A stretch of 64,000 nucleotides of DNA, taken from Micromonospora sp. MP36. GTDB taxonomy: Bacteria > Actinomycetota > Actinomycetes > Mycobacteriales > Micromonosporaceae. Where the stretch lies: NCBI RefSeq assembly GCF_008119785.1, contig NZ_VSFA01000007.1:1-64000 (forward strand), in the 5' to 3' direction. A program made the position numbers and the translations under genes. Every line of letters begins with the position of its first letter. Position 1 is the stretch's first letter. Under the pieces are notes generated by a model, which was not told the origin of the DNA, did not search any database, and saw nothing but the letters and a program-made list of their open reading frames with translations. Below, piece after piece: positions 25,698-33,327 of the stretch.

Positions 25698-26887
25698 CCG
25701 CGCCCGCCCCGCTGCACGGCGTCCGGGTGGTCGACCTGGCCACCCTCTTCGCCGGCCCGCTCGCCGCCGCGTTCCTCGGCGACTTCGGCGCCGACGTGGT
25801 CAAGGTCGAGCACCCTGCCAAACCCGACCCGTCGCGCGGGCACGGCCCCGCCAAGGACGGCGTCGGCCTGTGGTGGAAGGTGCTCGGCCGCAACAAGCGG
25901 ACCGTCACGCTCAACCTGTCGGATCCGCAGGGCGCGGAGCTGCTGCGCCGGCTGCTCGTCGACGCCGACGTGCTGGTGGAGAACTTCCGCCCGGGCACCC
26001 TGGAACGCTGGGGCCTCGGCCCGGCCGAGCTGCACGCGGTCAACCCGCGCCTGGTGATCGCCCGGATCAGCGGCTTCGGCCAGATCGGCCCGTACGCGCC
26101 CCGGCCCGGGTTCGGCACCCTCGCCGAGGCGATGAGCGGCTTCGCCGCCGCCACCGGGGAACCGGACGGGCCACCCACCCTGCCGCCGTTCGGGCTGGCC
26201 GACTCGGTCACCGCGCTCGCCGCCGCGTACGCGGTCATGCTGGCCCTGCGCGGCCGCGACCTGACCGGCCGGGGCCAGGTGGTCGACCTGGCCATCATCG
26301 AACCGATCATGGCGATGCTCGGCCCGCAGATCACCTGGTACGACCAGCTCGGCTACGTGCAGCCCCGGCTCGGCAACCGGTCCAACAACAACGCCCCGCG
26401 CAACACCTACCGCTGCGCCGACGGGCGCTGGGTGGCCGTGTCCACCAGCGCGCAGAGCATCGCCGAGCGGGTCATGCGCCTCGTCGGCCGCCCCGAACTG
26501 GTCGACGAGCCCTGGTTCGCCACCGGCACCGGCCGGGCCGCGCACGCCGACGAACTCGACGCCGCGGTCGGCGCCTGGGTGGCGCAGCGGGACCGGGACG
26601 AGGTGGTGGCCGCCTTCGAGGCGGCCCAGGCGGCCGTCGCGCCCGTCTACGACGTCCGCGACATCCTCACCGACCCGCAGTACGCGGCGCTCGGCACCGT
26701 CCTCACCGTCCCCGACGAGGAACTCGGCGAGGTACGGATGCAGAACGTCCCGTTCCGGATGTCGGCCACCCCCGGCGAGATCCGGCACGCCGGTCGACGC
26801 CACGGCCAGGACACCGACGAGGTGTTCCGGACGCTCGGCCTGACCGACGCGGAACTGGCCGCGCTGCGCGAGCGCGGGGTGATCTGA
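25694..26887 (+). CDS. Family III CoA transferase (CaiB/BaiF type)
   Basis: The 397-residue protein shows the family III hallmarks LHGVRVVDLATLFAGPLAAAFLGDFGADVVKVEHP at the N-terminus and GQVVDLAIIEP, where D198 corresponds to the catalytic aspartate that forms the acyl anhydride. It transfers CoA from a donor such as succinyl-CoA to a carboxylic acid. The stop overlaps the start of a CitE-like lyase (TGATG). Transferase plus lyase is the arrangement used for malyl- or citramalyl-CoA-type cleavage. This suggests that the operon also handles the acid part of its substrate. The acid is unknown. Confidence 0.9.
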   Translation: MTAPAPLHGVRVVDLATLFAGPLAAAFLGDFGADVVKVEHPAKPDPSRGHGPAKDGVGLWWKVLGRNKRTVTLNLSDPQGAELLRRLLVDADVLVENFRPGTLERWGLGPAELHAVNPRLVIARISGFGQIGPYAPRPGFGTLAEAMSGFAAATGEPDGPPTLPPFGLADSVTALAAAYAVMLALRGRDLTGRGQVVDLAIIEPIMAMLGPQITWYDQLGYVQPRLGNRSNNNAPRNTYRCADGRWVAVSTSAQSIAERVMRLVGRPELVDEPWFATGTGRAAHADELDAAVGAWVAQRDRDEVVAAFEAAQAAVAPVYDVRDILTDPQYAALGTVLTVPDEELGEVRMQNVPFRMSATPGEIRHAGRRHGQDTDEVFRTLGLTDAELAALRERGVI

Positions 26888-27708
26888 TGCTGCTGACCTG
26901 GCTCTACGTGCCCGGGGACCGGCCGGACCGGTTCGCCAAGGCGGTCGCCTCCGGCGCCGACGCGGTCATCCTCGACCTGGAGGACGCCGTCGTCGCCGGT
27001 CGCAAGGCGTACGCCCGGGACGCCGTCGCCGAGTTCCTCACCGAACCGTCGCCGGTGCCGGTCCAGGTCCGCGTCAACGAGCTGACCGGCCCGGACGTCG
27101 ACGCCGACCTGGCCGCCGTCGGCGGCAGGCCGGGCCTGGCCGGGCTGCGCCTGCCCAAGGTGGAGTCCCCGGCAACCGTCGCGGCCGTCGCCGCCCGGGT
27201 CGACACCCCGCTGCACCCGCTGATCGAGTCCGCCGCCGGGCTGGAGTCCGCGTACCCGATCGCCGCCGCCCACCCGGCGGTGGCCTCGCTCGGCCTGGGC
27301 GAGGCCGACCTCCGCTCCGACCTGGGCGTCGCCGACGACGACGGCCTGCTCTGGGCCCGCGGCCGGATCGTCGTCGCGGCCCGCGCAGCCGGCCTGCCGC
27401 CGCCGGCCATGTCGGTGTACGCGAACGTCGCCGACCTCGACGGGCTGGCCGCCTCCTGCGCGGTCGGCCGGCGGCTCGGCTTCCTCGGCCGGTCGGCCAT
27501 CCACCCGCGACAGCTCCCGGTGATCGCCGCCGCGTTCCGCCCGGCCGAGCACGAGGTGGCCCGGGCCCGGGAACTGCTCGCCGCCGTCGCCGAGGCGCAG
27601 ACCCGCGACTCCGGCACCGTGGTGCTGCCCGACGGGCGGTTCGCCGACCGGGCGATGGTGGCCGCCGCCCGCCGGGTCGTCGACCTCGCCGCCCGCTACG
27701 CCACCTGA
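26887..27708 (+). CDS. HpcH/HpaI aldolase / citrate lyase beta-like (CitE) protein
   Basis: The 273-residue product starts MLLTWLYVPGDRPDRFAKAV. It has the CitE-type motifs ADAVILDLEDAV, LAGLRLPKVESP, LHPLIESAAGLESA and LGLGEADLRSDLG, which build the magnesium/acyl-CoA site. Stand-alone CitE-like enzymes cleave malyl-CoA, citramalyl-CoA or similar beta-hydroxyacyl-CoA esters. With the CoA transferase just upstream it would release acetyl- or propionyl-CoA plus a 2-oxoacid. It is the last gene of the operon, and a weak hairpin follows. Confidence 0.88.
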   Translation: MLLTWLYVPGDRPDRFAKAVASGADAVILDLEDAVVAGRKAYARDAVAEFLTEPSPVPVQVRVNELTGPDVDADLAAVGGRPGLAGLRLPKVESPATVAAVAARVDTPLHPLIESAAGLESAYPIAAAHPAVASLGLGEADLRSDLGVADDDGLLWARGRIVVAARAAGLPPPAMSVYANVADLDGLAASCAVGRRLGFLGRSAIHPRQLPVIAAAFRPAEHEVARARELLAAVAEAQTRDSGTVVLPDGRFADRAMVAAARRVVDLAARYAT

Positions 27709-27714
27709 CCGCCG

Positions 27715-27740
27715 GCAGGTGCCGGTACGAGATCACCTGC
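27715..27740 (+). terminator. Weak hairpin after the CitE-like gene
   Basis: GCAGGTG and CACCTGC form a 7-bp stem with a 12-nt loop shortly after the last stop codon of the long operon. It is a plausible but weak terminator. Confidence 0.4.
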
Positions 27741-27822
27741 GAACCGAGATCCAGACGCGATCGAGGAGAGGCTCCGGTGTCCATTGACGTTCACCGGGTT
27801 TCCGGTGGGTACGGTGTACCGG

Positions 27823-28491
27823 ATGATCACTCCCGCGCAGACGACGAACCGGCTGAACAAGGAGATCGGCGCCGTTGTGCGGCCGCTGGGCTTCCACGGC
27901 ACTCGCGGGACCTGGTCGGTCGTCACGACCGGCGGCGTCGCACAGGTCAATGCCGGACGGAGTGTGATGCGCAGCGTCGGCGGCGGCACGATCTTCGTCA
28001 ACGTGAGCATCGGTGTGGTGCCGGTTGCGTGGTGGGAGTACCTGAACTGGCGTGCCGCCCGCTGGGGCCAGCCTCCGATTCCGTTGGACAAAAACGCTAC
28101 GTCTTACCGGATCGGGTTCGTCGAGACCCGCCAATGCCCGGAGGGCAGTTACCACCACCTGCGCCTGGACCCTGACAAGTATCCGGCGACCGTGACGACG
28201 ATCGAGGAGTTGGACCACGCTGCGGCGCTGCTGGTCGGTGCGGCCGACAAGCTCGCCCGCACCGCGCTCGACCTGCTCCGGCCGGGCCGTTACCTCGAGG
28301 CGCTGCGCGGCATACCCGATTTCGGCGGCGCGATGTGGGAGCCGCTGGTGGTGCTGCTCGCCGAGGGCGGCCCGTCGGCCGAGCTCGATCCCGCGATCGA
28401 GGACATGCGTGCCGACTACGCCAACTACGGCTTCGGCCCACCCGACATGGAAGTCGAGTACGCCCGCATGCGGGCCGCGGCGGCGGTGTGA
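27823..28491 (+). CDS. Uncharacterised protein, DUF4304-like
   Basis: A 222-residue soluble protein from ATG 27823 (MITPAQTTNRLNKEIG); the frame is open for 13 more codons. The first half (VVRPLGFHGTRGTWSVVTTGG, IFVNVSIGVVP, YHHLRLDPDKYP) resembles DUF4304-type proteins, small cytoplasmic proteins often found in defence or toxin-immunity neighbourhoods. I make that link with modest confidence. Codon use is less GC3-biased than in neighbouring operons, consistent with acquired DNA. A TTGACG box and a small hairpin (CACCGG/CCGGTG, 27792-27807) lie upstream. No operon partner. Confidence 0.65.
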   Translation: MITPAQTTNRLNKEIGAVVRPLGFHGTRGTWSVVTTGGVAQVNAGRSVMRSVGGGTIFVNVSIGVVPVAWWEYLNWRAARWGQPPIPLDKNATSYRIGFVETRQCPEGSYHHLRLDPDKYPATVTTIEELDHAAALLVGAADKLARTALDLLRPGRYLEALRGIPDFGGAMWEPLVVLLAEGGPSAELDPAIEDMRADYANYGFGPPDMEVEYARMRAAAAV

Positions 28492-28904
28492 GCGGCAAGG
28501 CGTGCGAGGAGATCAGCTAGTGCGGTAACCAGGCACGTTCGCCGGGTTTGATGGGCCATGCGGCTCTCGGTCGTGAGCGGCTCTGCACCAACCGGTCTAC
28601 GACCGGCTCACCCGCCTGATCATTCGCGGCCAGCAAGCCGGCGAGTTCGACCCGGAGGCGTCCCCGGACTGGCTCTTCGCCGCCACCGTCGCCCTCGGCC
28701 ACGCCGGCTGGGCGGAGGTCACCGCCGGCCGGATGCCTGCCGACGAGGCGGCCACCGCGGTGCAGGCCGCCGTCCTGCGGCTGTACGGCGCGGAGCCGGC
28801 GCCGCCGGCCGATGGTCCGTAAGCCGACAGACGCGATCAGCGGATCCCGCCATTCCGATGCCGCCCGTACGCTGGCGCGGCCGGCAGCGGACAGGGGGAA
28901 TGGG
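28492..28904. other. Gene-free stretch with a regulator remnant
   Basis: The 413 bases between the DUF4304-like gene and the PHP gene hold only the C-terminal fragment of a TetR-type regulator (listed separately) and the PHP promoter area. I see no other gene. Confidence 0.5.
28577..28822 (+). pseudogene. TetR-family regulator remnant (C-terminal fragment)
   Basis: A frame free of stops from the TGA at 28574 to TAA 28822 encodes ALHQPVYDRLTRLIIRGQ, then EFDPEASPDWLFAATVALGH and a helix ending VLRLYGA. This is the C-terminal effector domain of a TetR/AcrR regulator. There is no start codon and no helix-turn-helix upstream; the preceding sequence is out of frame and unrelated. It reads as the stump of a deleted gene. 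The putative PHP phosphoesterase starts 82 bases later. Confidence 0.6.
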
Positions 28905-30701
28905 ATGGGTGATCGGCCACGGCTCGACCGGCGGAGTCTGCTCCTCGCCGCCAGCGGCCTCGCGGTCGCCGGGGTGGGGGTGCCCGTCGGCCTCGCCGCC
29001 ACCTCCGCCACGACGCCGGGCAGCCCGAGTCGGGGCCGGCGTCCGATCAGCATGGCCATGCACATCCACGCCTCGTTCAGTGAGGGCATCGCCAGCTACG
29101 CCGCCCACCTCGACCAGGGCCGCCGCAACGACGTCGACGTCATCTGGTGGACCGACCACGACTTCCGCGTGGCCGCCCACGACCACCGGCGCACCGTCCA
29201 CTTCGACGGCGTCGAGGAGGCCGAGGGCGGGCTCGCCTGGACCTGGCAGGCGTCCACCGAGGGCGGGCTCACCGCCTCCGCCGCCGACCACGTCGACCGC
29301 CCACGCAGCCCCGACGACCCCGGCAGGGCGCTGCGCCTCACCGCCACCGGCGACGGCATCCTCTGGTACGCCGGCAAGGCGTGGAACTGGACCCACACCG
29401 GCAACATCTCGGACACCACGCTGCACCTCGACGTGCTGCCCGAGGCGTCCGGGCCGCAGGCGGCGCTGATCGTCGAGATCGCCCTCTCCCACCACCCGGC
29501 CGGCCCCGGCCGACCCGCCGGCCAACTCGTCCTGCGCTACCGCATCAGCGCCGGCCGGCGCGCGGCGCACACCACCGACGGGCTGTTCGGCACCGTCGAC
29601 CTGCCGGCCCGGCCCGGGGAGTGGCAGCGGCACACCCTGCCCCTGCTGGCGGACGTCCGGCGACTCTGGCCCGGCCTGGTCGCCGGGGACAACTCGCTGC
29701 GCGGGCTACGCCTCGGGGTCAGCGTGCAGGCCGGAGCGCAGGGCGCGTTCGTCGTCGACCGGCTGGTCTTCGACCGCGCCCGCCGCGCCGGCCAGGCCGG
29801 CGAGGAGCTGCGCGCCGAGGTGCTGCGGGCGTACGAGGGGGCGTTCCCGGAGGTCACCCACCATCGGGCGTACGAGGTGTCGCTGGTGCGGCACCTCAAC
29901 TGGTTCGGCGGTGACCAGACGCTGCCGGAGTTCCCGTCGCCGCCGTACCGCGACAACGACGTGGCGAAGACCGAGCGGATGGTCGAGTTCCTGCACGCGC
30001 ACGGCGGTGTGGTCTGCTGGAACCACCCGCTCGACGTGGAGCGGCGGGACTCGCTGGCGCGGCTGCTGGTGGACCGGAACGCGCTCGGCGTCGACCTGAT
30101 CGAAATCGGTCGCGCGCCGCTGGACGATCACCTCTGGGCGTACGACGTGGCGGCCCGCAACGCGGTCCCGGTCACCGCGGTCGGGGTCACCGACGACCAC
30201 GACGGCACCGACTGGCGGGCGGGGAAGGAGCGCCACCTCACGTACGTCTGGGCGAGCGCCACCGACCGGGACGCCCTGGTGGCGGCGCTGCGCGCCGGGC
30301 AGGCCTGGTTCACCGACCTGGCCCGTTACCGCGGCGCCCTCGACATCGAGGTCGGCGGCCGGACCGCGATGGGCGGCGTGCTGCTCACCGACGCCGCCGA
30401 GCTGACACTGCGCCTGCGTGCCAGCGACCTGCCGGCCGGCGGTTCGCTGGAGGTGGTCACCGGCACGGCGGACCTGGCCGGCCTCGCCGACCCGACCCCG
30501 GCGACCCGCACCAGCACGGTCCCTGCCCGCCAGCTCCGATCGGGCTGGCACGATCTGCGGGTCGAGCCGGGCGTCGGGGCGTACGTCCGCACCCAGGTCC
30601 GGGGGCGGGACGGGGCGATCGTCGGCGTCAGCAACCCGACCTGGCTGCTGCGCCAGGCGCCGCCGCGGGGCGTCCCCGCGGCCCGCCGCTTCCGGACCTG
30701 A
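28905..30701 (+). CDS. Exported PHP-domain protein (Tat signal)
   Basis: 598 residues from the ATG preceded by AGGGGGAA. The N-terminus is a Tat-type signal (RLDRRSLLLAASGLAVAGVG). The PHP metallophosphoesterase core follows: AMHIHASFSEG (metal HIH), DVIWWTDHDF, a later block GGVVCWNHPLD, and GVTDDHDGTDW. A roughly 230-residue insertion between the first and second halves looks like a beta-sandwich or carbohydrate-binding segment. PHP proteins hydrolyse phosphoesters with a trinuclear metal site; an exported one could act on nucleotides or phospho-sugars outside the cell. Substrate unknown. The gene stands alone between two regulator remnants. Confidence 0.82.
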   Translation: MGDRPRLDRRSLLLAASGLAVAGVGVPVGLAATSATTPGSPSRGRRPISMAMHIHASFSEGIASYAAHLDQGRRNDVDVIWWTDHDFRVAAHDHRRTVHFDGVEEAEGGLAWTWQASTEGGLTASAADHVDRPRSPDDPGRALRLTATGDGILWYAGKAWNWTHTGNISDTTLHLDVLPEASGPQAALIVEIALSHHPAGPGRPAGQLVLRYRISAGRRAAHTTDGLFGTVDLPARPGEWQRHTLPLLADVRRLWPGLVAGDNSLRGLRLGVSVQAGAQGAFVVDRLVFDRARRAGQAGEELRAEVLRAYEGAFPEVTHHRAYEVSLVRHLNWFGGDQTLPEFPSPPYRDNDVAKTERMVEFLHAHGGVVCWNHPLDVERRDSLARLLVDRNALGVDLIEIGRAPLDDHLWAYDVAARNAVPVTAVGVTDDHDGTDWRAGKERHLTYVWASATDRDALVAALRAGQAWFTDLARYRGALDIEVGGRTAMGGVLLTDAAELTLRLRASDLPAGGSLEVVTGTADLAGLADPTPATRTSTVPARQLRSGWHDLRVEPGVGAYVRTQVRGRDGAIVGVSNPTWLLRQAPPRGVPAARRFRT

Positions 30702-30707
30702 CCGGCC

Positions 30708-30926
30708 TCACGCCACGTCCACCGGGACCTTCTCCGCGCCGATGCGGCGGATCCGTTCGGTCCCCCACTCCCCGAGCGAGGCCAGCGGGGTGTTGAGGGT
30801 GACGGCGAGCTCGGTCAGGGAATTTTCGACCTTCGGCGGGACCTCCCGGCACACCTCACGGTGCGCGAGCCCGTCCTCCTCCAGCTCCCGCAGATGCTGG
30901 ATCAGCATCTTCTCGCTCACGCCCGG
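30708..30926 (-). pseudogene. HxlR-family regulator remnant (C-terminal half)
   Basis: On the minus strand the segment PGVSEKMLIQHLRELEEDGL, then VPPKVENSLTELAVTLNTPLASL, is the wing and C-terminal helix of an HxlR regulator. The N-terminal half, with the conserved cysteine and first recognition helices, is missing: the frame upstream of residue PGVSEK switches to unrelated sequence at about 30926. An ATG at 30974 could still make an 88-residue chimera, but a functional DNA-binding domain is unlikely. Confidence 0.65.
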
Positions 30927-31155
30927 CAGCCCCTGGCCGCACCCTGGCTCACCGCCATGACCGGCGCCTTCCACGGGTACGCCGCGGTCATCGACGGCGG
31001 AGACTACACGCCGGGAGGTGGGGGTCCGGCACCGGGTTTGCGTCCCGGTGATCCGCGGTATCCGTGGCCCATGCGTATCACCTCGTCAGTCCTTCACTCC
31101 TGGCTCGGGGCCCGGGGCCCGGGCCGTGCCGTGACACCGCGCCGGCAGGCCCGCC
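30927..31155. other. Non-coding junction between HxlR remnant and enolase-superfamily gene
   Basis: Plus-strand frames here (for example APWLTAMTGAFHGYAAVIDGG) look like the tail of a gene that once adjoined the HxlR regulator, but I cannot assign it. Together with the 30702-30926 remnant this makes about 450 bases without an intact gene. Confidence 0.35.
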
Positions 31156-32265
31156 GTGCGGGGTGACTCCGCGGTCGACCAAGTGACCGCCGGGGCGTAC
31201 CGGGTCCCCACCGACGCCCCGGAGGCGGATGGCACCGCGGCCTGGGGCGGCACCACCGTGGTGCTGGTCCAGGTCCGGGCGGGCGGCGAGGTGGGCACCG
31301 GCTGGACGTACGCGGCGGCCGCCGCCGGCGAGCTGGTCAACGAACTGCTGGCCGGGGTGGTGACCGGGCGCGACGCGGTCGACGTTCCCGGCAGCTACCA
31401 GGCCATGCAGGCGGCCGTCCGCAACGTGGGCCGCCCCGGCGTCGCCGCCTACGCCATCTCCGCCGTCGACGTGGCGTTGTGGGACCTCAAGGCCCGGCTG
31501 CTCGGGATCCGCCTGGCCCGGCTGCTCGGCCTGGCCCGGGAGGCCGTGCCGGTCTACGGCAGCGGCGGCTTCACCACCTACGACGAGGCTCAGCTGCGCG
31601 CCCAGTTCACCCACTGGGTGCACGAGCTGGGCATCCCGCGGGTGAAGATGAAGATCGGCGAGTCGTGGGGGACCCGCGTCGAGCGCGACCTGGCCCGGGT
31701 CGCCCGGGCGCGGGAGATCATTGGCCCGGATGCCGAGCTGTACGTCGACGCAAACGGTGGCTACCAGCGCAAACAGGCGATCCGGGTGGGGCGGGCGCTG
31801 GCCGACCAGGACGTGCGGTGGTACGAGGAGCCGGTCTCCTCCGACGACCTGGCCGGCCTGCGGCAGGTGCGCGACGCCGTACTCCCCGACGTCGCCGCCG
31901 GGGAGTACGGCTACCACCTGCCCTACTTTGCCGCGATGGTCCGGGCGGGCGCGGTGGACTGCCTGCAGGCGGACGTCTCCCGGTGCGGCGGCATCACCGA
32001 GTGGCAGCGGGTGGCCGCGGTGACCGCTGCGGACAACCTCCAGCTCTCCGGCCACTGCGCCCCGCACCTGCACCTCGACGTCGCCGCCGCGACGCCCAAC
32101 CTGCGGCACCTGGAGTGGTTCCACGACCACGTCCGCATCGAGTCGATGTTCTTCCAGGGCACCGTCACGCCCGAGCCGGGCGGCCTGCTCCGGCCCGACC
32201 TCTCGGTGCCCGGGCACGGGCTGCGGTTCGACGAGTCCGCGGCGGCGTCGTACCGGATCGGGTGA
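31156..32265 (+). CDS. Enolase-superfamily (mandelate racemase/muconate lactonizing-type) enzyme
   Basis: A 369-residue member of the MR/MLE group. An N-terminal capping domain (VTAGAYRVPTDAPEADGT, TGWTYAAAAAGELVNELLAG) precedes the barrel: base motif VKMKIGESW, metal ligands in LYVDANGGY, RWYEEPVSSDD and the C-terminal block QLSGHCAPHLHLDVA. Such enzymes abstract a proton alpha to a carboxylate, mostly in sugar-acid dehydration or racemisation. The GTG start is the only one fitting the family N-terminus, although its ribosome-binding site is poor. It is not in an operon. The exact acid is unknown. Confidence 0.85.
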   Translation: MRGDSAVDQVTAGAYRVPTDAPEADGTAAWGGTTVVLVQVRAGGEVGTGWTYAAAAAGELVNELLAGVVTGRDAVDVPGSYQAMQAAVRNVGRPGVAAYAISAVDVALWDLKARLLGIRLARLLGLAREAVPVYGSGGFTTYDEAQLRAQFTHWVHELGIPRVKMKIGESWGTRVERDLARVARAREIIGPDAELYVDANGGYQRKQAIRVGRALADQDVRWYEEPVSSDDLAGLRQVRDAVLPDVAAGEYGYHLPYFAAMVRAGAVDCLQADVSRCGGITEWQRVAAVTAADNLQLSGHCAPHLHLDVAAATPNLRHLEWFHDHVRIESMFFQGTVTPEPGGLLRPDLSVPGHGLRFDESAAASYRIG

Positions 32266-32314
32266 CATCCGCCCGTCCGCACCCCGATCGGGCAGGACTG
32301 AACGGCGGCGGAAC

Positions 32315-32320
32315 GGGTAG
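32315..32320 (+). promoter_or_regulatory. Possible sigma-B-like -10 box for the SPFH gene
   Basis: GGGTAG at 32315-32320 has GACT 15 bases upstream, matching the relaxed GnnT-N15-GGGTA pattern, 44 bases before the SPFH start. The match is weak and could be chance. Confidence 0.25.
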
Positions 32321-32363
32321 CCGCGGCGCCGGGAGGCGGGCGCCTCCGGGATCGAGGGGGACC

Positions 32364-33248
32364 ATGGCAGTCGCCGCCATCGTCGCAGTGGTGATCGTCG
32401 TCGTGCTCGCGCTGATCGTGCTGTCGCTGAGCGTCCGGCTGGTGCAGCAGTATCAGCGCGGCGTGGTGTTCCGCTTCGGTCGCGTGCTGGAGCGGATCCG
32501 GCAGCCCGGTTTCCACCTGATCGTACCGATCGCGGACCGGATGGTGCGGGTCAGCATGCAGACCACGGTGATCGGGGTGCCCGCGCAGGGTGTCATCACC
32601 CGCGACAACGTCACGCTCACCGTCGACGCGGTCGTCTACTACCGGGTGGTCGACCCGGTGAAGGTCCTGGTCAACGTGCGGGACTATCCCTCGGCCGTGC
32701 TCCAGGTGGCGCAGACCGCGCTGCGTTCGGTGATCGGCAAGGCCGACCTCGACACCCTGCTGCGCGACCGGGACAAGATCAACGCCGAGCTGAAGGCCGT
32801 CATCGACGCGCCCACGGAGAAGCCGTGGGGCCTGCTCATCGAGCGGGTCGAGGTCAAGGACGTGTCGCTGCCCGAGGGAATGAAGCGGTCGATGTCCCGG
32901 CAGGCCGAGGCGGAGCGGGAACGGCGGGCGCGGGTGATCGCCGCCGACGGCGAGTTCCAGGCTTCCCGCCGGCTCGCCGACGCCTCCCGGGCGATGGCGA
33001 ACACGCCCGGGGCCTACCAGCTGCGCTTGCTGCAGACCGTGGTGGACGTGGCGGCGGAGAAGAACAGCACCCTGGTCATGCCGTTCCCGGTGGAGCTGCT
33101 GCAGTTCTTCCAGGAGTACGGGCGGCGGGGCCGCGAGCAGGTGGCCCAAGGTGGGGCGGGAGCGACGGAGCAGCCCCCGGCGCTCGGCCCGACCACGGAA
33201 CGCGTCGCCGCGGCCGCCGAGGGGGACGGGCACCGGCCGCAGCCTTGA
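32364..33248 (+). CDS. SPFH/stomatin-like (Band 7) membrane protein
   Basis: The 294-residue protein has one N-terminal membrane helix (AVAAIVAVVIVVVLALIVLS), the SPFH domain (YQRGVVFRFGRVLERIRQPGFHLIVP, RDNVTLTVDAVVYYRVVDP) and a helical region rich in Ala/Glu/Arg (MSRQAEAERERRARVIAADGE). This is the slipin/stomatin branch. These oligomerise into membrane rings and organise membrane microdomains or chaperone membrane proteases. The NfeD-type protease that often partners slipins is not adjacent. The tail is short and disordered. A bidirectional hairpin follows. Confidence 0.9.
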   Translation: MAVAAIVAVVIVVVLALIVLSLSVRLVQQYQRGVVFRFGRVLERIRQPGFHLIVPIADRMVRVSMQTTVIGVPAQGVITRDNVTLTVDAVVYYRVVDPVKVLVNVRDYPSAVLQVAQTALRSVIGKADLDTLLRDRDKINAELKAVIDAPTEKPWGLLIERVEVKDVSLPEGMKRSMSRQAEAERERRARVIAADGEFQASRRLADASRAMANTPGAYQLRLLQTVVDVAAEKNSTLVMPFPVELLQFFQEYGRRGREQVAQGGAGATEQPPALGPTTERVAAAAEGDGHRPQP

Positions 33249-33260
33249 CCGCGGACCGCC

Positions 33261-33297
33261 GCCGGTGGCCCCGCGCTGTCCCGCCGGGGCCACCGGC
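33261..33297. terminator. Bidirectional hairpin between SPFH and anti-sigma genes
   Basis: A perfect 13-bp stem (33261-33273 with 33285-33297, GCCGGTGGCCCCG arms, 11-nt loop) lies between two convergent genes. Confidence 0.75.
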
Positions 33298-33327
33298 AGG
33301 CGCGGGCCGGCCGCCCCGGCTCCGCAG

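Noticed and set aside
30861..31166. 101-codon plus-strand frame between the HxlR remnant and the enolase-type gene
   Set aside because: Its first part is antisense to the HxlR fragment and the rest matches nothing I recognise; at most it contains a gene remnant.
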